The translations under genes and the position numbers were made by a program. From Arthrobotrys musiformis (taxonomy: Eukaryota; Ascomycota; Orbiliomycetes; Orbiliales; Orbiliaceae), in NCBI GenBank assembly GCA_036971715.1, contig JAVHJL010000002.1:3132501-3196500 (forward strand): a DNA stretch of 64,000 nt, read 5' to 3'. Below, one piece after another: positions 45,701-58,035 of this stretch. The notes under the pieces are model-generated. The model was given only the letters and a program-made list of their open reading frames with translations. It had not been told where the DNA came from and did not search any database. Within the stretch, counting starts at the first letter, position 1. Every line of letters begins with the position of its first letter.

Positions 45701-48500
45701 ATCAGAATCCAGAGCATATATCCATAATCAAAATTTCGTTGCCGGTAATTTGACCACCGGGGCGGTTGGATCTTTTCAATTCGAGACATTTAACAGGCGG
45801 TACCAGTCCCATGGGAAGTGCCTTTTGGTGCAAGAGGATTCCCACAATTTCAGACTGAGGCGGCACAATATTTCGGTAATTCGTCAGCTGAAGGCGGGTG
45901 GTAACTTCTCCTCAAAGATGTTAGACACTAGCTTCCGAGATGCTTCAATGACGACGATAGCGGGGTTAAATTCCGACTGCATAGACACATCATTGCCCTA
46001 CTTGTGCGCAGACGAGGTGTGAGATGTAGGGCGGGAACTTCCGTAGCTGTGATTGGAGCGATTGAGCCTCTTTAGCCGGCTCATTCCACGGAATATTTTG
46101 CTATTGATACATGCACTTCTAGTCTCCATGCCGTGTGCACGCTTCAGAAGGTGGATGGCTCCCCATGCTCTGAACCTGGTAGTTAGTGTTGATCGATGTT
46201 CTTTCCATTCGGCCTTCTGGAAAAATGGAAAATTCTGGACTTCCTGTCAAATTCCGGCATCACCGCGAAACAACAAAGGATGATCTTGACGTTACGGGGT
46301 AATGGGTCCCAGGTTTGAGCATCCCGGAATTTACTTTCCTGCTAGGGAAAGTCATAAACACCAAGCCGGTTCACGGTTTGTTCGTTACAAGTATCAAGAC
46401 TTTGAAGAAGCATTTTTGCGCTTGGTCCCCTCCCGGATCGAGGGCCGAAATGAAAGATCTCTCATCTGATCTTCGAGAAGAAGTGCTTCTCGTAAATAAG
46501 GTGCGGCAAAGGGACAAGAGTTCTATGTCTGTGGTAGGTAGGAGGACAAGCAGCGGGTATGCAAACCTCGAGACTTCCCCCACCGTCAAAATATGATCGA
46601 CACGTCTAAACTGAGGAGGTAGTAGGGGCCTTCTGTTAGACGGCTGTGACGCAAGCACAAAGCGGATAGTTTGGTTGACAGTTCTGGTATGGTTAGTAGA
46701 TGGCAATCGCGAATAACCTGGTGGTATTTGGCAATTCTTGACTACTAAGTAGCTAGTAACCTCGAGTAAATGCGAAGGCAATGCATTTATTATATTGACA
46801 ATATTATCACCACGTGCACGTGACGCAAACGGAGGGATTCTTGAACCAAGACGAACATGTTAGACATCGCGTTTCAGAGGATGCTTTGAGCAAACTTAGC
46901 TGAGGGGTACGAGTGGACGGACCGCCGATGCTTGGCCATTGGGACAAATCATTGATGCGTTGGGTCTCGTCTATCGGCCGGTGCATGCATATTCGAGACT
47001 CCAGATATGCATATGACTGGGGAAGTCATAGAACGTCTCGTTTGAGGTCGTGCGCTGCAGGAATGGGCCCACAAGCCAAGTTATCGCTCGTGGACTAGTT
47101 ATGGGGACCATCAGAACGATCGAGGATAAGGGTCCGTAGGAAAAGGAGAACGGCATGTCTCCTACTAGGCCTAGGACTTGTCAAACCGCAACTTGTCGGG
47201 ATCCCTGGACCCTGTTCCTGGGAGTGGGTTGATGATGGCCTAAACTCACACTTGACATATCGTCTCGAGGTGCGGAGGGTATTGCGATATTGGGAAGTGT
47301 CCTAAAGAAAAAGGAAAACTTCAAAATGGAAAGGGAGATGTGTTAACTATCGACAAAGATTTTTTGGGCTCCTCATCTCGTCTCGTCTCCAGCTTAAGCC
47401 ATCGCTTCAGCAATGTGACCGACGCTTCCTTTTTCCGGACTCAGATTATACTTACGGAGGGAGATGGGCGCCCCTATTCCTTCTCGAGGATAGTAGCCAA
47501 TATCCCTCTTCCTCCCGATGGTTGAATGGTACCAAAGCACCGGATTTGCGAGGGCTGTCATGGTGTCCACAAGCTATGCAAAAGACGCACCAATGGAATG
47601 GGCTGTTATAACCGTGACCGTGACTCCGGGACGGGAAGAGGGAGCGACGGTTTAATACCATGAGAAAACCCTTCGAGTCAACATTTTGCTTTTCCGTTTC
47701 GATTTCAGACAAATCCACATTGTCAATGCTTGATTGCTTGTCACAGGAGATGTCGTTTTTTTTATTACCCTGACTATTTGTTCTGCAATGTGACTAAGCC
47801 GTACCGAAATATCTGCAGGTGTCGTTTGGGGTCTTCGAACGTTTAAGATAATAGCTCGCATTTTCGTATCTGAGCGAGAATGAACCAAATTGCCTTCCAC
47901 TAGAGGGCCAATTGTCTGCTGGGCTCTTTAGGAATCCCTGCACAGAGAAATTTTTCTCCTCCCGATAATCGACCTGGCTAGGAGGATTTTATTCACAAGG
48001 AAGCTATCCTCGCCCCTAACTTTATCAACTTTGATAGTAGTCCCCTTTCTGCCAAGCTTAGATGCATCAAATAGGGAACGACAGAAATTTTCAGAGGAAG
48101 CCGTGGATAGTGGCGACCCGTTTTTTTTGTGAACCCACTTCCCAAGCACAAAAGTGGAGACCGATGGGGGCCACCGGAACCTTGCACCAGCTCTGCAGCA
48201 AGCCGCCAAGTCGCGCCCATACTTACCTTTAAGTGTTTGCTTGGGCCGTCGAAATGACCCTCTTGTTCTTGTCCAATTTGATCAAGCGTCCCCGCTTCAT
48301 GTTCCAGCCAGTTAGGAAGAAAAAGAGAATTTGATAGATAGTTTTGTTGGTTATGGCCCTAGACCGATGAGACTGCTTGGTAGTTAAAAATGTTGCAATC
48401 AATTGGGTTTATAAGCCCATGAAGGCCGAGGTTCCCGCTGGATAACCTTTTCTATAGTGTTAGCTGTTGGGAACTTGGGTATATTCGAGCTAGTCAGTTA
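42728..48500. other. 5.8 kb region with no supported gene
   Basis: Many frames of 70-136 codons occur on both strands, but several of the longest begin only at TTG and none has a recognisable domain. A double G-box is at 46811-46822. The first few hundred bases are the 3' flank of the 474-aa gene. The region could hold decayed repetitive DNA; I see no terminal repeats or reverse-transcriptase or transposase remnant. Confidence 0.4.
46811..46822. promoter_or_regulatory. Two adjacent G-boxes (CACGTGCACGTG)
   Basis: Two perfect CACGTG palindromes stand head to tail, followed by AC. This is the E-box/G-box core of bHLH factors such as Pho4/Cbf1-type regulators. No gene start is within 4 kb that I can recognise, so its role is open. 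Confidence 0.35.
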
Positions 48501-51033
48501 GCGGCCGTGGCTCCCAGTAAGTGCAAGCCATGTAACCGAGCCATTCGGGCGCCCTGGAACGAAGTGTCTGATCCCTCAAATGAGCATGCCAGCAGAGGAT
48601 GTATTCATTGAGTATGAGCAGGAGCTGGACTCACTGCCACCACCGGGATCGTGCCCAGGAGCCGGTGCGACGGCTAGATCGGTACTAAACTGAATACAGA
48701 CCAGAACAAAAGGAGGCTGCTTTTTCTTTGGGTCTCGCTATCGATTGCACAACTGGCGGGTCAACGAACAAAAAAGCTCTCGAGCCCTCAATTTTCGGTT
48801 CCTTCCCTCTGGCTCTACATCCACTTCTTCTGCGACCTGGTGAGTGGGCCGAAATTTGTTTCTTCATTTGTTTATTTTGTGTTAGGGTCACTCTCTTGGA
48901 TTTTCCCCTTTGTCTTTTATTCTTCAGGACAGGCGGTTGCAATCGCATATCCTTTTCGACTTTGGGCAACAATTGGATCAATTTTTGAAACGAATTCATC
49001 GCCGGCGACCAGAACCAGAAGATCTGTATCGGAAAGTACTTGCATAGGTACAATACGTGCGGCCTCAACAGAACGAAGCGGAGACGGCAATATATTTTGT
49101 GACCTTTTGAGTGCAGATATATCATCCCCATCAGAGAGAGTACTTCACATACTCTCGCACGCACATACCTACATACACACACGCCAACGTCAACGTTCCT
49201 GTAAATCGCAGCAGCAGATCTGAACTCAACAGCATTTCAGTGACATTTCAGCGATTTCCCGACATCCTGCCAGTCTTGATCAACCCGGCCGAAGCACTTA
49301 CGTACAGGAACCTCAAAAGTGTACTTACATACATACGTTTTGTACTCGGGTAAGTTCCATCGGTCAGATGATAATTTTTCTTTTCTTTCTGAGATTCCTC
49401 TGGGGCTGGTTTGGGAATTGCATATGCTGTTTCTCCTGCCGGCTTCTCCTTTTATACACCTTTGCTTCTATGCATTCCACCCGTGGGTGTTGCTTTTGCG
49501 GATTAGAAGAAATGGTCGCCTGCATTGCTTCTTTGTGGCCAATACAGCCAATTGGCTGGGTGTTTCGCATTTGAGACTGCAGCAGACACTCGTATCAGAC
49601 ATTTTTCTTTCCCTAGCCTCGAATATCTGAGGCAGAGGTAGATGCCATGAAGCTATCGATGCAGCTTCGAAGCCGCCATGTCTAGGCGGTGGCAGCTGCC
49701 ATTTATGACAGCGCTTTTAGCTGCGTGGATGTGGAGCAGAGCAGAGTGGAGTGGCCGCCATGAAGTGGAGTGGCCGGTGGAGCGGCCTGGATGGATGTAG
49801 TCTGGTGGGTGTGTGTCTCTGTGGTGTGTGGGTGGTTGAATGTTGGACGACAACAGGTCAACGCTTCTTTTCTTTTCCCCTTCACCGCCATAATCTCAAG
49901 CCGCTCCACATATACCTACATACCTCTTCCTCACTTACTTCCTCTTCATCATCCCCTTTCCAAACCTCCTTTCTAAACTCCCCGTCTCCCTTAACCTCCA
50001 CCGCCATCACCATCGTATTCTCTCAATTGCTGGCTGTAAGATATACCCCTTTCTTGGTTTTATAATTGTTGCCTGCCTCTGCCTTCTCTCTCTATCGACC
50101 TATCTGGTCGACGTCGATGGGTCTCGATCGATCCTGATATCAAACATCCAGGGCGTTATCGGACCCGAACCTGGTACTTTTTCAGACAGTCTAGCTCGAT
50201 CGAAGACTCGATTCAGTTTCTCCAAACTCCACTGAACCATCCGAGCCATTTCGGGTTTAAGATGGTTCGCACATTTCTTCTTTACCCTTGCTAGCTCGTC
50301 GAGGTCTGTGCGACGTCGACAAAAGCTGAATGAAGTCCCAATCCCCTTTCACTTGCTTGGAATACCTAATTCATAATATTTATTAAACTCTTCATCAGAC
50401 GGTTGCAACTTTCTCTATACCATCTCGATCGAAGACGTCAGTCAGCCATTCAGCCCTCTAGGCAGGCAGAAGAAATGGCCCTCTCCCTTGAGTTTTAATA
50501 TTGTTTCTTTTCCTAAATTTCAAATCCAGGGTTCTCCTGTTGTACGATTTCAGTTATACTTACTAGTACTAGTACTAGATCTTTATCTAGCTGCAGGGCT
50601 AAGCCTTTGCAACAGGAACAAACAGAAACCCCCCAGTTGGATTCTTGATTCGAGCCAGGCATCCAAGTCTGCTTAGGCGAGGGACCACTACCACGCGACC
50701 CGGTTTTCCACTTTCCTAACTGGAAAGTTGGACGATTGCTCGATATCAGATCACCTTCCTCTCGCTTTGAAGTCCCATCTTGGAACAACAGTGCAATAGA
50801 TACAAAAGGTCAAGGGATAGAACGACATCTTTAGACCCGATATATCATTTTTCGACGATTTAGAATTTTTTTTCTTTCTCTCTCTTGTGGGCAACACGAC
50901 GTCTTGATCAACGGAAAGCGAGGTTCTAGGAACGGAGACCCGACTTGGGATTTAATACTGGCCAAAGGGAGCCGATATATAAAAAAGAAGTGTATCATTC
51001 TAGAGCACCAGCTCTAAAAACTCCAACTGCATA
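48501..51033. other. Upstream region of URC4 with an isolated intron-like unit
   Basis: A well-formed intron (GTGAGT..TTCTTCAG) sits at 48840-48927, but I cannot assign flanking exons to a known protein. At about 49,730-49,850 the plus strand is G-rich. At 49,860-50,010 it turns strongly C/T-rich with few G. Such a switch is typical of a transcription start zone, so the URC4 leader may be about 1 kb long. A GTAAGA site at 50036 could be a leader-intron donor. ACTAGT repeats are at about 50564-50578. Confidence 0.4.
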
Positions 51034-52789
51034 ATGGGTCTCTTCAGCAAAAGGAGCAGTTCGAAATCGAACTCCCTCTCATCGCCTGATGTTAATAAAA
51101 AGGGTTCGTCTACATCTGTGAATTCCTCGGTCAAGTCTCCGACAACACCTGGATCGAAGATGGGATTTGCCAATGGTAATGGCGTTCTAGATACAATCCC
51201 AGCATCCATGTCACTACCTTCTCCACCAAACCCACATGGGGACCCAGTTGCCTATCTACGAAGCCTTTACGCTGTTCGGGACCGGACAAAATATATCATG
51301 GACGCAGCTCTGAAACAGCAATTGACAAATTTCACCTTCGACAGAACTAAGTGGGAGGAAACCGTCAGCTATGTAGTCTCAATTATTAAGGTACGCGATT
51401 CATTCAGACTCCGGTAGCGATGCGTATTTGGAGCGCATGGCATTTGCAAAATTCACTTTGTAGGGCTGGACGTTGACAGTTTGATGAATGGTATAGAGAG
51501 ATTATGCGCCTGACTACCACACGATCCCACCACATGGGCGATGGCAACATTTCGAGGTCGGCGGGAGGAAACGTGTCGATTTGCTTATTACAACGTTTGG
51601 GCCGGATGTGGACACCACTGAAAAAACCAAGCGTTTAATCGACCTATTCTTGATTTCAGTATTGCTCGATGCCGGTGCCGGGACAAAGTGGACCTACAAG
51701 TCAAAGGACAATGGAAGATTCTATCGACGAAGTGAAGGATTGGCCGTTGCCAGTATGGACATGTTTAAGGACGGTTTATTCTCCAGCGACCCACATAACC
51801 CCTTCAGAGTAGATGGATCGGCGTTGAAGCTTTTGATGCCGGATTCGCTAGCGAAAGGATTGCAAATAACTGCCACAAACCCAATCGACGGCCTTCATGG
51901 AAGAGCAGGGCTGCTAAGAAAACTAGGCCAGGCTTTGGACAATAAGGAGTACTTTGGGCCCGATAACAGACCGGGGAATATGATTGGTAAGGATGCCTGG
52001 CTGGAGTGAATTGGAATAATTGATGGGGCTAACGATAAATGTAGATTACATCATGAACCACCCAACTACAAAGGTCGTTGACGGAAAGCCGTGTGTCTTG
52101 GTACCTACGCTATGGACAGTGCTTTGCGAAGGTCTTACTCCGATCTGGCCGCAATCTCGAACACAGCTCGATGGCTGTTCACTCGGCGACGCGTGGCAGT
52201 GTAGCACAATGCCTCCAGGACAATATTGGGAACGGATAGTCCCATTCCACAAGATCACCCAATGGCTCACTTACTCCCTGATGGTCCCCATGTCCAAGAC
52301 AATGGGTATCCAGTGGGTTGGAGAACACCTTCTCACTGGACTTCCAGAGTATAGGAATGGCGGGTTGTTCATTGACACTGGTCTGATTACGTTGAAGCCT
52401 CAGCATATGAAGCGTGGTCTTGACGCCTACCATGCCAACAGCAAAAAGGAGGGACAACCCAGCGTGGAGGTGGTGCCCATGTTCTCGGCCGAGGACGATG
52501 TCATTGTTGAATGGCGAGCTCTTACAGTCCAATTGCTTGACAGACTGCTGCCAGATGTCAATGAGGCGCTAGGATTGCAAGGGCATGAAGCTTTGACTCT
52601 AGCACAAATGCTTGAAGGAGGAACTTGGAAGGTAAGCATCCGCACCACAAAAACGACATTTTGCAGAAATCCATCTAACTGTGGCCTTTTTTTTTGAATA
52701 ATTAGGGTGGACGAGAACTTGCGGAAGTCTCCCGGCCGAACACCAGGGAACCCCCAATAATGATCCTTTCCGACGGCACGGTCTTTTAA
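51034..52789 (+). CDS. URC4: Urc4-like DUF1688 protein, uracil catabolism (505 aa, four exons)
   Basis: Exons are 51034-51390, 51497-51986, 52045-52631 and 52706-52789, with introns of 106, 58 and 74 nt. All junctions keep phase and restore conserved text, for example SIIK|RDYAPDYHTIPPHGRW and PGNMI|DYIMNHPTT. The family is recognised from DPVAYLRSLYAVRDRTKYI near the N-terminus, WTYKSKDNGRFYRRSEGLAV in the middle, FHKITQWLTYSLMVPMSK, and EWRALTVQLLD towards the end. The protein ends REPPIMILSDGTVF. In yeasts, URC4 is required for the URC pathway, which uses uracil as a nitrogen source. Its exact reaction is not settled. The N-terminal 60 residues are Ser-rich and poorly conserved (MGLFSKRSSSKSNS). 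No signal peptide or membrane span is seen. No other URC gene is visible nearby. Confidence 0.93.
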
Positions 52790-55208
52790 TACGGACTTGA
52801 CTTCTTATTACATATTATATTGTAATATCTCATCTCGGCTCTTTTTTTCTTAGTATGGTGTTTAATCTGCTTTTTCTTCTCTCCCTCCTTGATACAGCAC
52901 AAACTACCCGGGCGAGAACCTGGAGTTTTGTTTTTTTAAGCGTTACGGCTTTCGATTCACTGGCTTGCCTCTCGGTTTTGTGAAGGCAAAAACCTCCTTT
53001 TTTACGTCACATTCCATTCATGCAAAGATCCATTATATTTACGAGAGCGAGAGGGTTTTTTCTGGAGAGATGGTGATTGTATTTTACAGCGCTTCTTGTT
53101 CCTGGTTTCTGTTTTTTCTTGTTCCGTTTTTTTCTCTCTCCATACATTTTCCTTCTCATCTCTAGTATTCCACCTCTTTCTCTTTTTTCTTCTTCTCGTT
53201 TTCTTATGTCGGTATCGGTCCGTTTTTTGTCTCGTCTCTGCTTTTATGGGAAAGGAGCAAGGAGCAAAGCCTTTGTTTTCTACAAAAAAAAAAGACTGGC
53301 ATGCACGGCGGACTTGGAAGAAAAGGACACACATACAAAAAAAACATACAAATCAGTTTTATATCTCCACCAAAAAAAACCCAACTAAAAATATTATACC
53401 ACAGCCGGATGGGATGGAATTTGTTCAGTACCAAAAGTTAATGCGCGTCGCGTGGGAGATTCGGGGGGCAAAGGGTTCTTTCTTTTTTTTCCTTTTTTTT
53501 CCTGTGCTAAATTAATGGGATTGGCATTCCTTTTCTTTCTTTCCTTTCCTTCCTTTTCACTTTACTTTACTTTTATTAGTATCCTGCTGCTGCTTTGCTA
53601 CTGCGTATACCATTATAAAATATAGCGTTTAAATCAATGGGATGGAATACATTTACTGCATTTACACATACTGACTGATATCCAATCATTCGAGGGGGGG
53701 TTGTGATTATTCTGAATCGCATGGTATATTACAGGCCGTCCCGCTCAAGATATCCGTTTCTTAGTGCTCAGATGACTGGTTGATTAACGTTATTGACTGG
53801 GTTAGTATTAATACCAATACTGCGACATTGGCCAGACATTATCATGATTTTGGGAGTATACAGACTTACTATAGTAATATAATATCAATATCCGGAACTT
53901 CGTCCATGTGGCATGATTTAGATATCCAGACGGTCAGACGGGACTGGGCTTACTGGACCACCCGCCATCACCGGGGTCTCCATGTTCGAAGCTGTCGAAA
54001 TTTCAATTCTAGAAAGGTGTATAATTAAAAACATAAAACAAAAAAGATCCTTTCGGGGGCTCCGATAAATTTGTAGATAATTTACTTCAAACGGGAGACA
54101 ATCCGGATCCGCATCTCCGGCGGGAACGGCGCGTGGTTGGATTCGAAGTGAAGGGCACCCCCACCGGCCGGCCGGCGCTGTATGGTTTCCTGTTCCCGTT
54201 CCTGTTCCTGTTCCTGTCAGATACGAGCATATTCCCCGAACCGTACATGACAGCTGCGTGAGTGTGTGAACCAAAAATGCGGGGAATCCTTGCCCGACTG
54301 CAAGTTTTTATGTATGCAGCATGCACCGTATTTCATCACGGATTTGTGAAGCGGGACTAGCACCGAATCGGTTCGCATTCGCAGGTGGGTTTTTTTGGGC
54401 TCTTCTTTTTTACCCCGGATTTTCCCCCATTGAATGAGACTTTCTCGCTAACTAGCAGGTTTTGCATAGCCGGTTTGCCATCGCGAAAATTTTTTTTTTT
54501 TTTCCCTGACCAGCGCTCTTCTTAGCTTGAGGTCGAGCTCCTGGTAGAAGTTTTTTTTCCCGGTGGGGGTTTCATATGCGCGAAGATTCGGAGTTTGCCT
54601 GATTGAATCCACCGGTTCGCATTGAAAATTTGAATGGATGGCTTCATCGCGTGATTGTTCTCCGCGCGGACGTTTGAGTTTTTTTTAGTGTTCTTTTTCT
54701 AGCTGTAAATCTCATCGACCGGGAACCGGAGCTAGCTGTTAGTCACACTGGATTATCCCTTCGAAATACCCGTCCGAAAGAGCGATAACGATAAATCTTC
54801 ACATCTTTATCCTTCCAACGTGGGCTGTATTAAGCAACTTGCAGTGTGAGGAAGTCGACTATTCCGATTCGGTTGAATTCGCAAAGGTAATAGCAACGAC
54901 GTCATATTCCCCGGAAAAAGCGATGAATGCAATGCTGATGGCTGGGGTTCCCATTTTCTTTCAGGCACAGAAAACAAAAAAAATTTATCACCGCCGTCAA
55001 GCAGGCGGGTTTAGTACGGGGACTTTTTAGATTTTTAAATCGGTCCGACGTTGGGTATTTGGATTGAATTTTTGTCAACTCTCGAGATATACGCTTTGTA
55101 CTTCGAATTGCGGTCCGGAGACACCGAGCTCAGTTACCAAATATAAAATCGATTTGACGATTTACATCCCGGGGGTCTCTCGGGAACGTTAAAGGAAGTT
55201 TGGACACG
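52790..55208. other. 2.4 kb intergenic region: pyrimidine-rich 3' flank of URC4, then promoter side of the PQ-loop gene
   Basis: Sense-strand pyrimidine tracts follow URC4 at about 53,080-53,230 and 53,480-53,580 (TTTCTTTCC-type). A GTTCCT hexamer repeat is at about 54184-54217. T-runs of 8 or more are frequent from 54.4 to 54.7 kb. No supported gene is present; frames that look long are low-complexity shadows of these tracts. Confidence 0.45.
54184..54217. repeat. Hexamer tandem repeat (TTCCTG/TTCCCG), about 5 units
   Basis: Five near-identical 6-bp units, one with T to C, read directly. On the minus strand they spell a Thr-Gly repeat in a short frame that I do not regard as a gene. Confidence 0.8.
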
Positions 55209-56839
55209 ATGTTCATGCCAAATAACCACTTCGACACACCTCCGGCCGGCGCCGATTACGCATCGGCGACAGTTGCAGTAACATACCCGCCTTCGCAGAG
55301 CCTCGCATTGAGCATCGAAGCTATCAGTGGGATTACAGGGTATGGAAATTATAACACCACAAGCACTTGTCGAGCCCTGCTTTTACACCCTGGATTCTGT
55401 TGAATTTCTGCCTGGGATTTGATATTCATATCTGTGGCCTTTGGGGATTTGGAATTACAGTGGGGGTTGGGGGTTTTCTTTCTCGGGGATGGATGTTGGC
55501 TGACGGGGTGTTCGATTGTGGGTGCGGAATAGATCGGTGTCGATTGCCTGTTGGCTTGTGGTCTTCACGCCGCAGATTGTCGAGAATGTCAGTTTCCCCT
55601 TTGCATCCTTTTGACTTCATTCATGTACTGACGATTTATGTTCACAGTTCAAACGTGGTTCGGCGGAGGGTCTATCGTTGACGTTTCTGATACTATGGCT
55701 TCTTGGAGATATCTTCAACGTCCTGGGCGGGATACTGCAAGGTGTCATACCAACGATGGTATTGAAACACCCCCTCCCTGTTATCTACCAACTCTCATAC
55801 AAGGGATACACCGCTAACTCGGCGACCACATAGCTTATCTTGGCGATATACTACACCTTCGCCGATATCGTCCTCCTAATCCAATGCTTCTACTATCGCG
55901 CCTACGCCAATAAACACCGCCGCTCTTCCATTTCAAACGGACACACCCACGAACCAACCCGTCCCGGTACAGCGGGTTCAGAGCACGAGCAGGAGCACGA
56001 TCCAACAGAGGAATCACCCTTGCTCTCACGCACGATATCCGATTTTTATGGCGAAGAACGTCGCAGCAGCCTTTCAATCCTCGCGGACCAGGCGCATCAT
56101 CTCTCCCCCGCGAACCCATTGCACAGCCTACCCCCCTCCCGGCCGGAGAGTATCCATAAGAATTACAATGCAAACGGGGAGTACCCCATCGCCAGCGGTT
56201 CGCAGGACCTAGACGGCCCAGGGACCCGCGAAGAATCCCCCCGCCGCGAAAGCAGTGGTAGCAAACTCTGGAAATCCATCCTTCGAGATGGAATAGCCGT
56301 ATCGCTCGTGATATTCGCCGGAATAGCGGGGTACTACCTCACTCCATCCAAGGGCGCCACCAAGGACCCGCATATCCCCGAACACAAACCCTTAGAATTC
56401 TCATTCTACGGACAGATATTTGGGTACCTCTGCGCGGTGCTCTATCTTGGCTCTCGCATCCCACAGATCGTGCTGAATTATCAAAGGAAATCATGCGAAG
56501 GCGTGGCTTTTCTGTTCTTTCTGTTCGCGTGTTTGGGGAATGTGACTTATGTGATCAGTATTCTGGCGTATAGGCCGGGGAGAGTGGAGGATGGGGAGGG
56601 GTATTGGAGGTATATTGCTGTGAATGCGAGTTGGTTGTTGGGGAGTATGGGGACTTTGGGGTTGGATTTTGTGGTGAGTCTTCTTTTGCCTCTTCCCTTT
56701 TTTCTCTTTCTTGGCTTGGAGGTTAATGTGGGGGTAGATATTCGTGCAATTCTTCATGTATAGTGTCGACGAATACGGCAGCGACAGCGCTATTATGTCC
56801 GACTCGGACGACGAGGAGACGATTCGACCTTCGTCTTGA
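55209..56839 (+). CDS. YPQ1: PQ-loop repeat protein, Ypq/Stm1-type vacuolar cationic amino-acid transporter (412 aa, five exons)
   Basis: Exons are 55209-55339, 55533-55587, 55648-55758, 55834-56673 and 56738-56839. Introns are 193, 60, 75 and 64 nt. Splicing restores the first half-domain: EAISGITG|SVSIACWLVVFTPQI, then VEN|FKRGSAEGLSLTFLILW and LGDIFNVLGGILQGVIPTM|LILAIYYTFADIV. The two PQ motifs are at residues 57-58 and 309-310 (SRIPQIVLNYQRKS). Seven membrane spans are expected. A disordered Ser/His/Glu-rich loop of about 130 residues separates the two halves, with an acidic EESPLL sequence that could be a dileucine vacuolar sorting signal. The C-terminus is acidic (SDSDDEETIRPSS). Yeast Ypq1-3 move Lys, Arg and His across the vacuolar membrane. 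The start is the first ATG (MFMPNNHF); a second ATG is two codons later. Transport specificity is inferred from family. Confidence 0.92.
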
Positions 56840-57426
56840 ATCAACGAATAACGACTAGACTGTAGAAGCGGATCGCTCCGACAGAAACTACGGCATGCAT
56901 GATATACTTCAAAACACGGGCAATTAAAAAAATTAAACGGCGGCGGCATTGTATTATAGTTATTTTATATTACGGCATTTGGTTGTCAAAGGAATTTGGT
57001 TTGGGATCGTTATTGTTTTTTTTTTGTATTTTAGTTGTAGGTATATTTTGTATTCTATGGTGCTTTGATGCAAAAAGTTTGGGTAGCGAAAGAATATTTC
57101 TTGGCTTCATTGTCGAGCATCTCGAAATGCGTTTTGGGATCGCAGCACCCTGCGGTGGCGGCGGTCTACGAGACAAGGATCGTAGGCTGGAATGGAAATA
57201 TTCATGGCCGTACGCTGTGTTTTTGCAGTTTACTCCTGCGGGTGGTTTATATAAGCAAAATATAAGCAAACACTGCTTCATGACAGACGATGTCATCCTT
57301 CGCAGCCGACTGCCAAAACATACAAACCTCTCTCCCTACCCTACAAGAGAGGCAAGTAAGAAGGAAGAGGCAGGTATTATATATAAAGATTATTCTATGG
57401 CATCGCTCTCCATTATATTTGTATTA

Positions 57427-57474
57427 TGGCGTACTGTTTGGCGTACTGTTTGGCGTATTGTTTGGCGTATTGTC
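57427..57474. repeat. 12-bp tandem array, four units of TGGCGTACTGTT
   Basis: Two perfect units, one with C to T, and one with two changes, followed by a partial TGGCTG. Read directly. One frame through it encodes a VLFG repeat, but no gene is supported. Confidence 0.9.
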
Positions 57475-57612
57475 TGGCTGTCTGAACGAGCTTGGGGGAA
57501 TATATTAATATTATTACGGCAGCAGCCCGCCTTTATAGCTACAGCTACAGCTACAGCTCAGTCATGAGTCATAGATGCATCATTCTTTAAGGAATAGACA
57601 CGTCACCTGCAG

Positions 57613-57660
57613 CGGTCACGTAATCGGTCACGTAATCGGTCACGTAATCGGACACGTCAT
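57613..57660. repeat. 12-bp tandem array, units of CGGTCACGTAAT
   Basis: Three perfect units and a fourth degenerate one (CGGACACGTCAT), read directly. Each unit contains TCACGTAA, close to fungal bZIP/bHLH sites (TTACGTAA, CACGTG). It lies 376-423 bp upstream of the orphan gene and may act as clustered operator sites. Confidence 0.85.
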
Positions 57661-58035
57661 CAAGTGATTTCGTATAATATGATTGCGATTTTCTTCGAAG
57701 AAAAATAGTTGAATGTGGATAGGTGATGTCGGCACGGGGGGTATAAATTGGACGGTATTGTCTCAAACCCTTTGATTCTTGATTGACTAATCACCTCACA
57801 TTGGAATACACACTCGAACACCACCAGTCTTTACCTCAATCGAACCGGGTTCATAGGATAAAGTTTATACTTTATTCTATTTAAAAATTTACTCATATGA
57901 CACTATCTATTTTACCCTGCAAGATTATAGTATTACCAAAGAAAGAAAAAACTCAATTACAATTGCCACACCTTATATTATATATATTATACAACCTCTT
58001 ATATATATATATATATATTCTTATAAAGTCCCAAG

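Larger units (their letters stand above)
56840..58035. promoter_or_regulatory. Repeat-rich promoter region of the orphan membrane-protein gene
   Basis: Beyond the 3' flank of the PQ-loop gene this holds two 48-bp arrays of 12-bp units (57427-57474 and 57613-57660). Between them are a CTACAG hexamer repeat with TGAGTCA-like AP-1 sites (about 57538-57570). A TATA box (TATAAAT) is at 57742-57748, about 290 bp before the ATG at 58036. An AT dinucleotide run is near 57999-58017, just upstream of the ATG. Dense elements of this kind suggest strong regulation. Confidence 0.5.

Noticed and set aside
46371..46781. 136-codon minus-strand frame and the opposite 93-codon frame
   Set aside because: Both begin at TTG rather than ATG and show no recognisable domain.
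48500..48700. Two open frames around a Cys/Pro-rich stretch that might be an exon
   Set aside because: Two phases are equally open, no splice partners are seen, and neither matches a known family.
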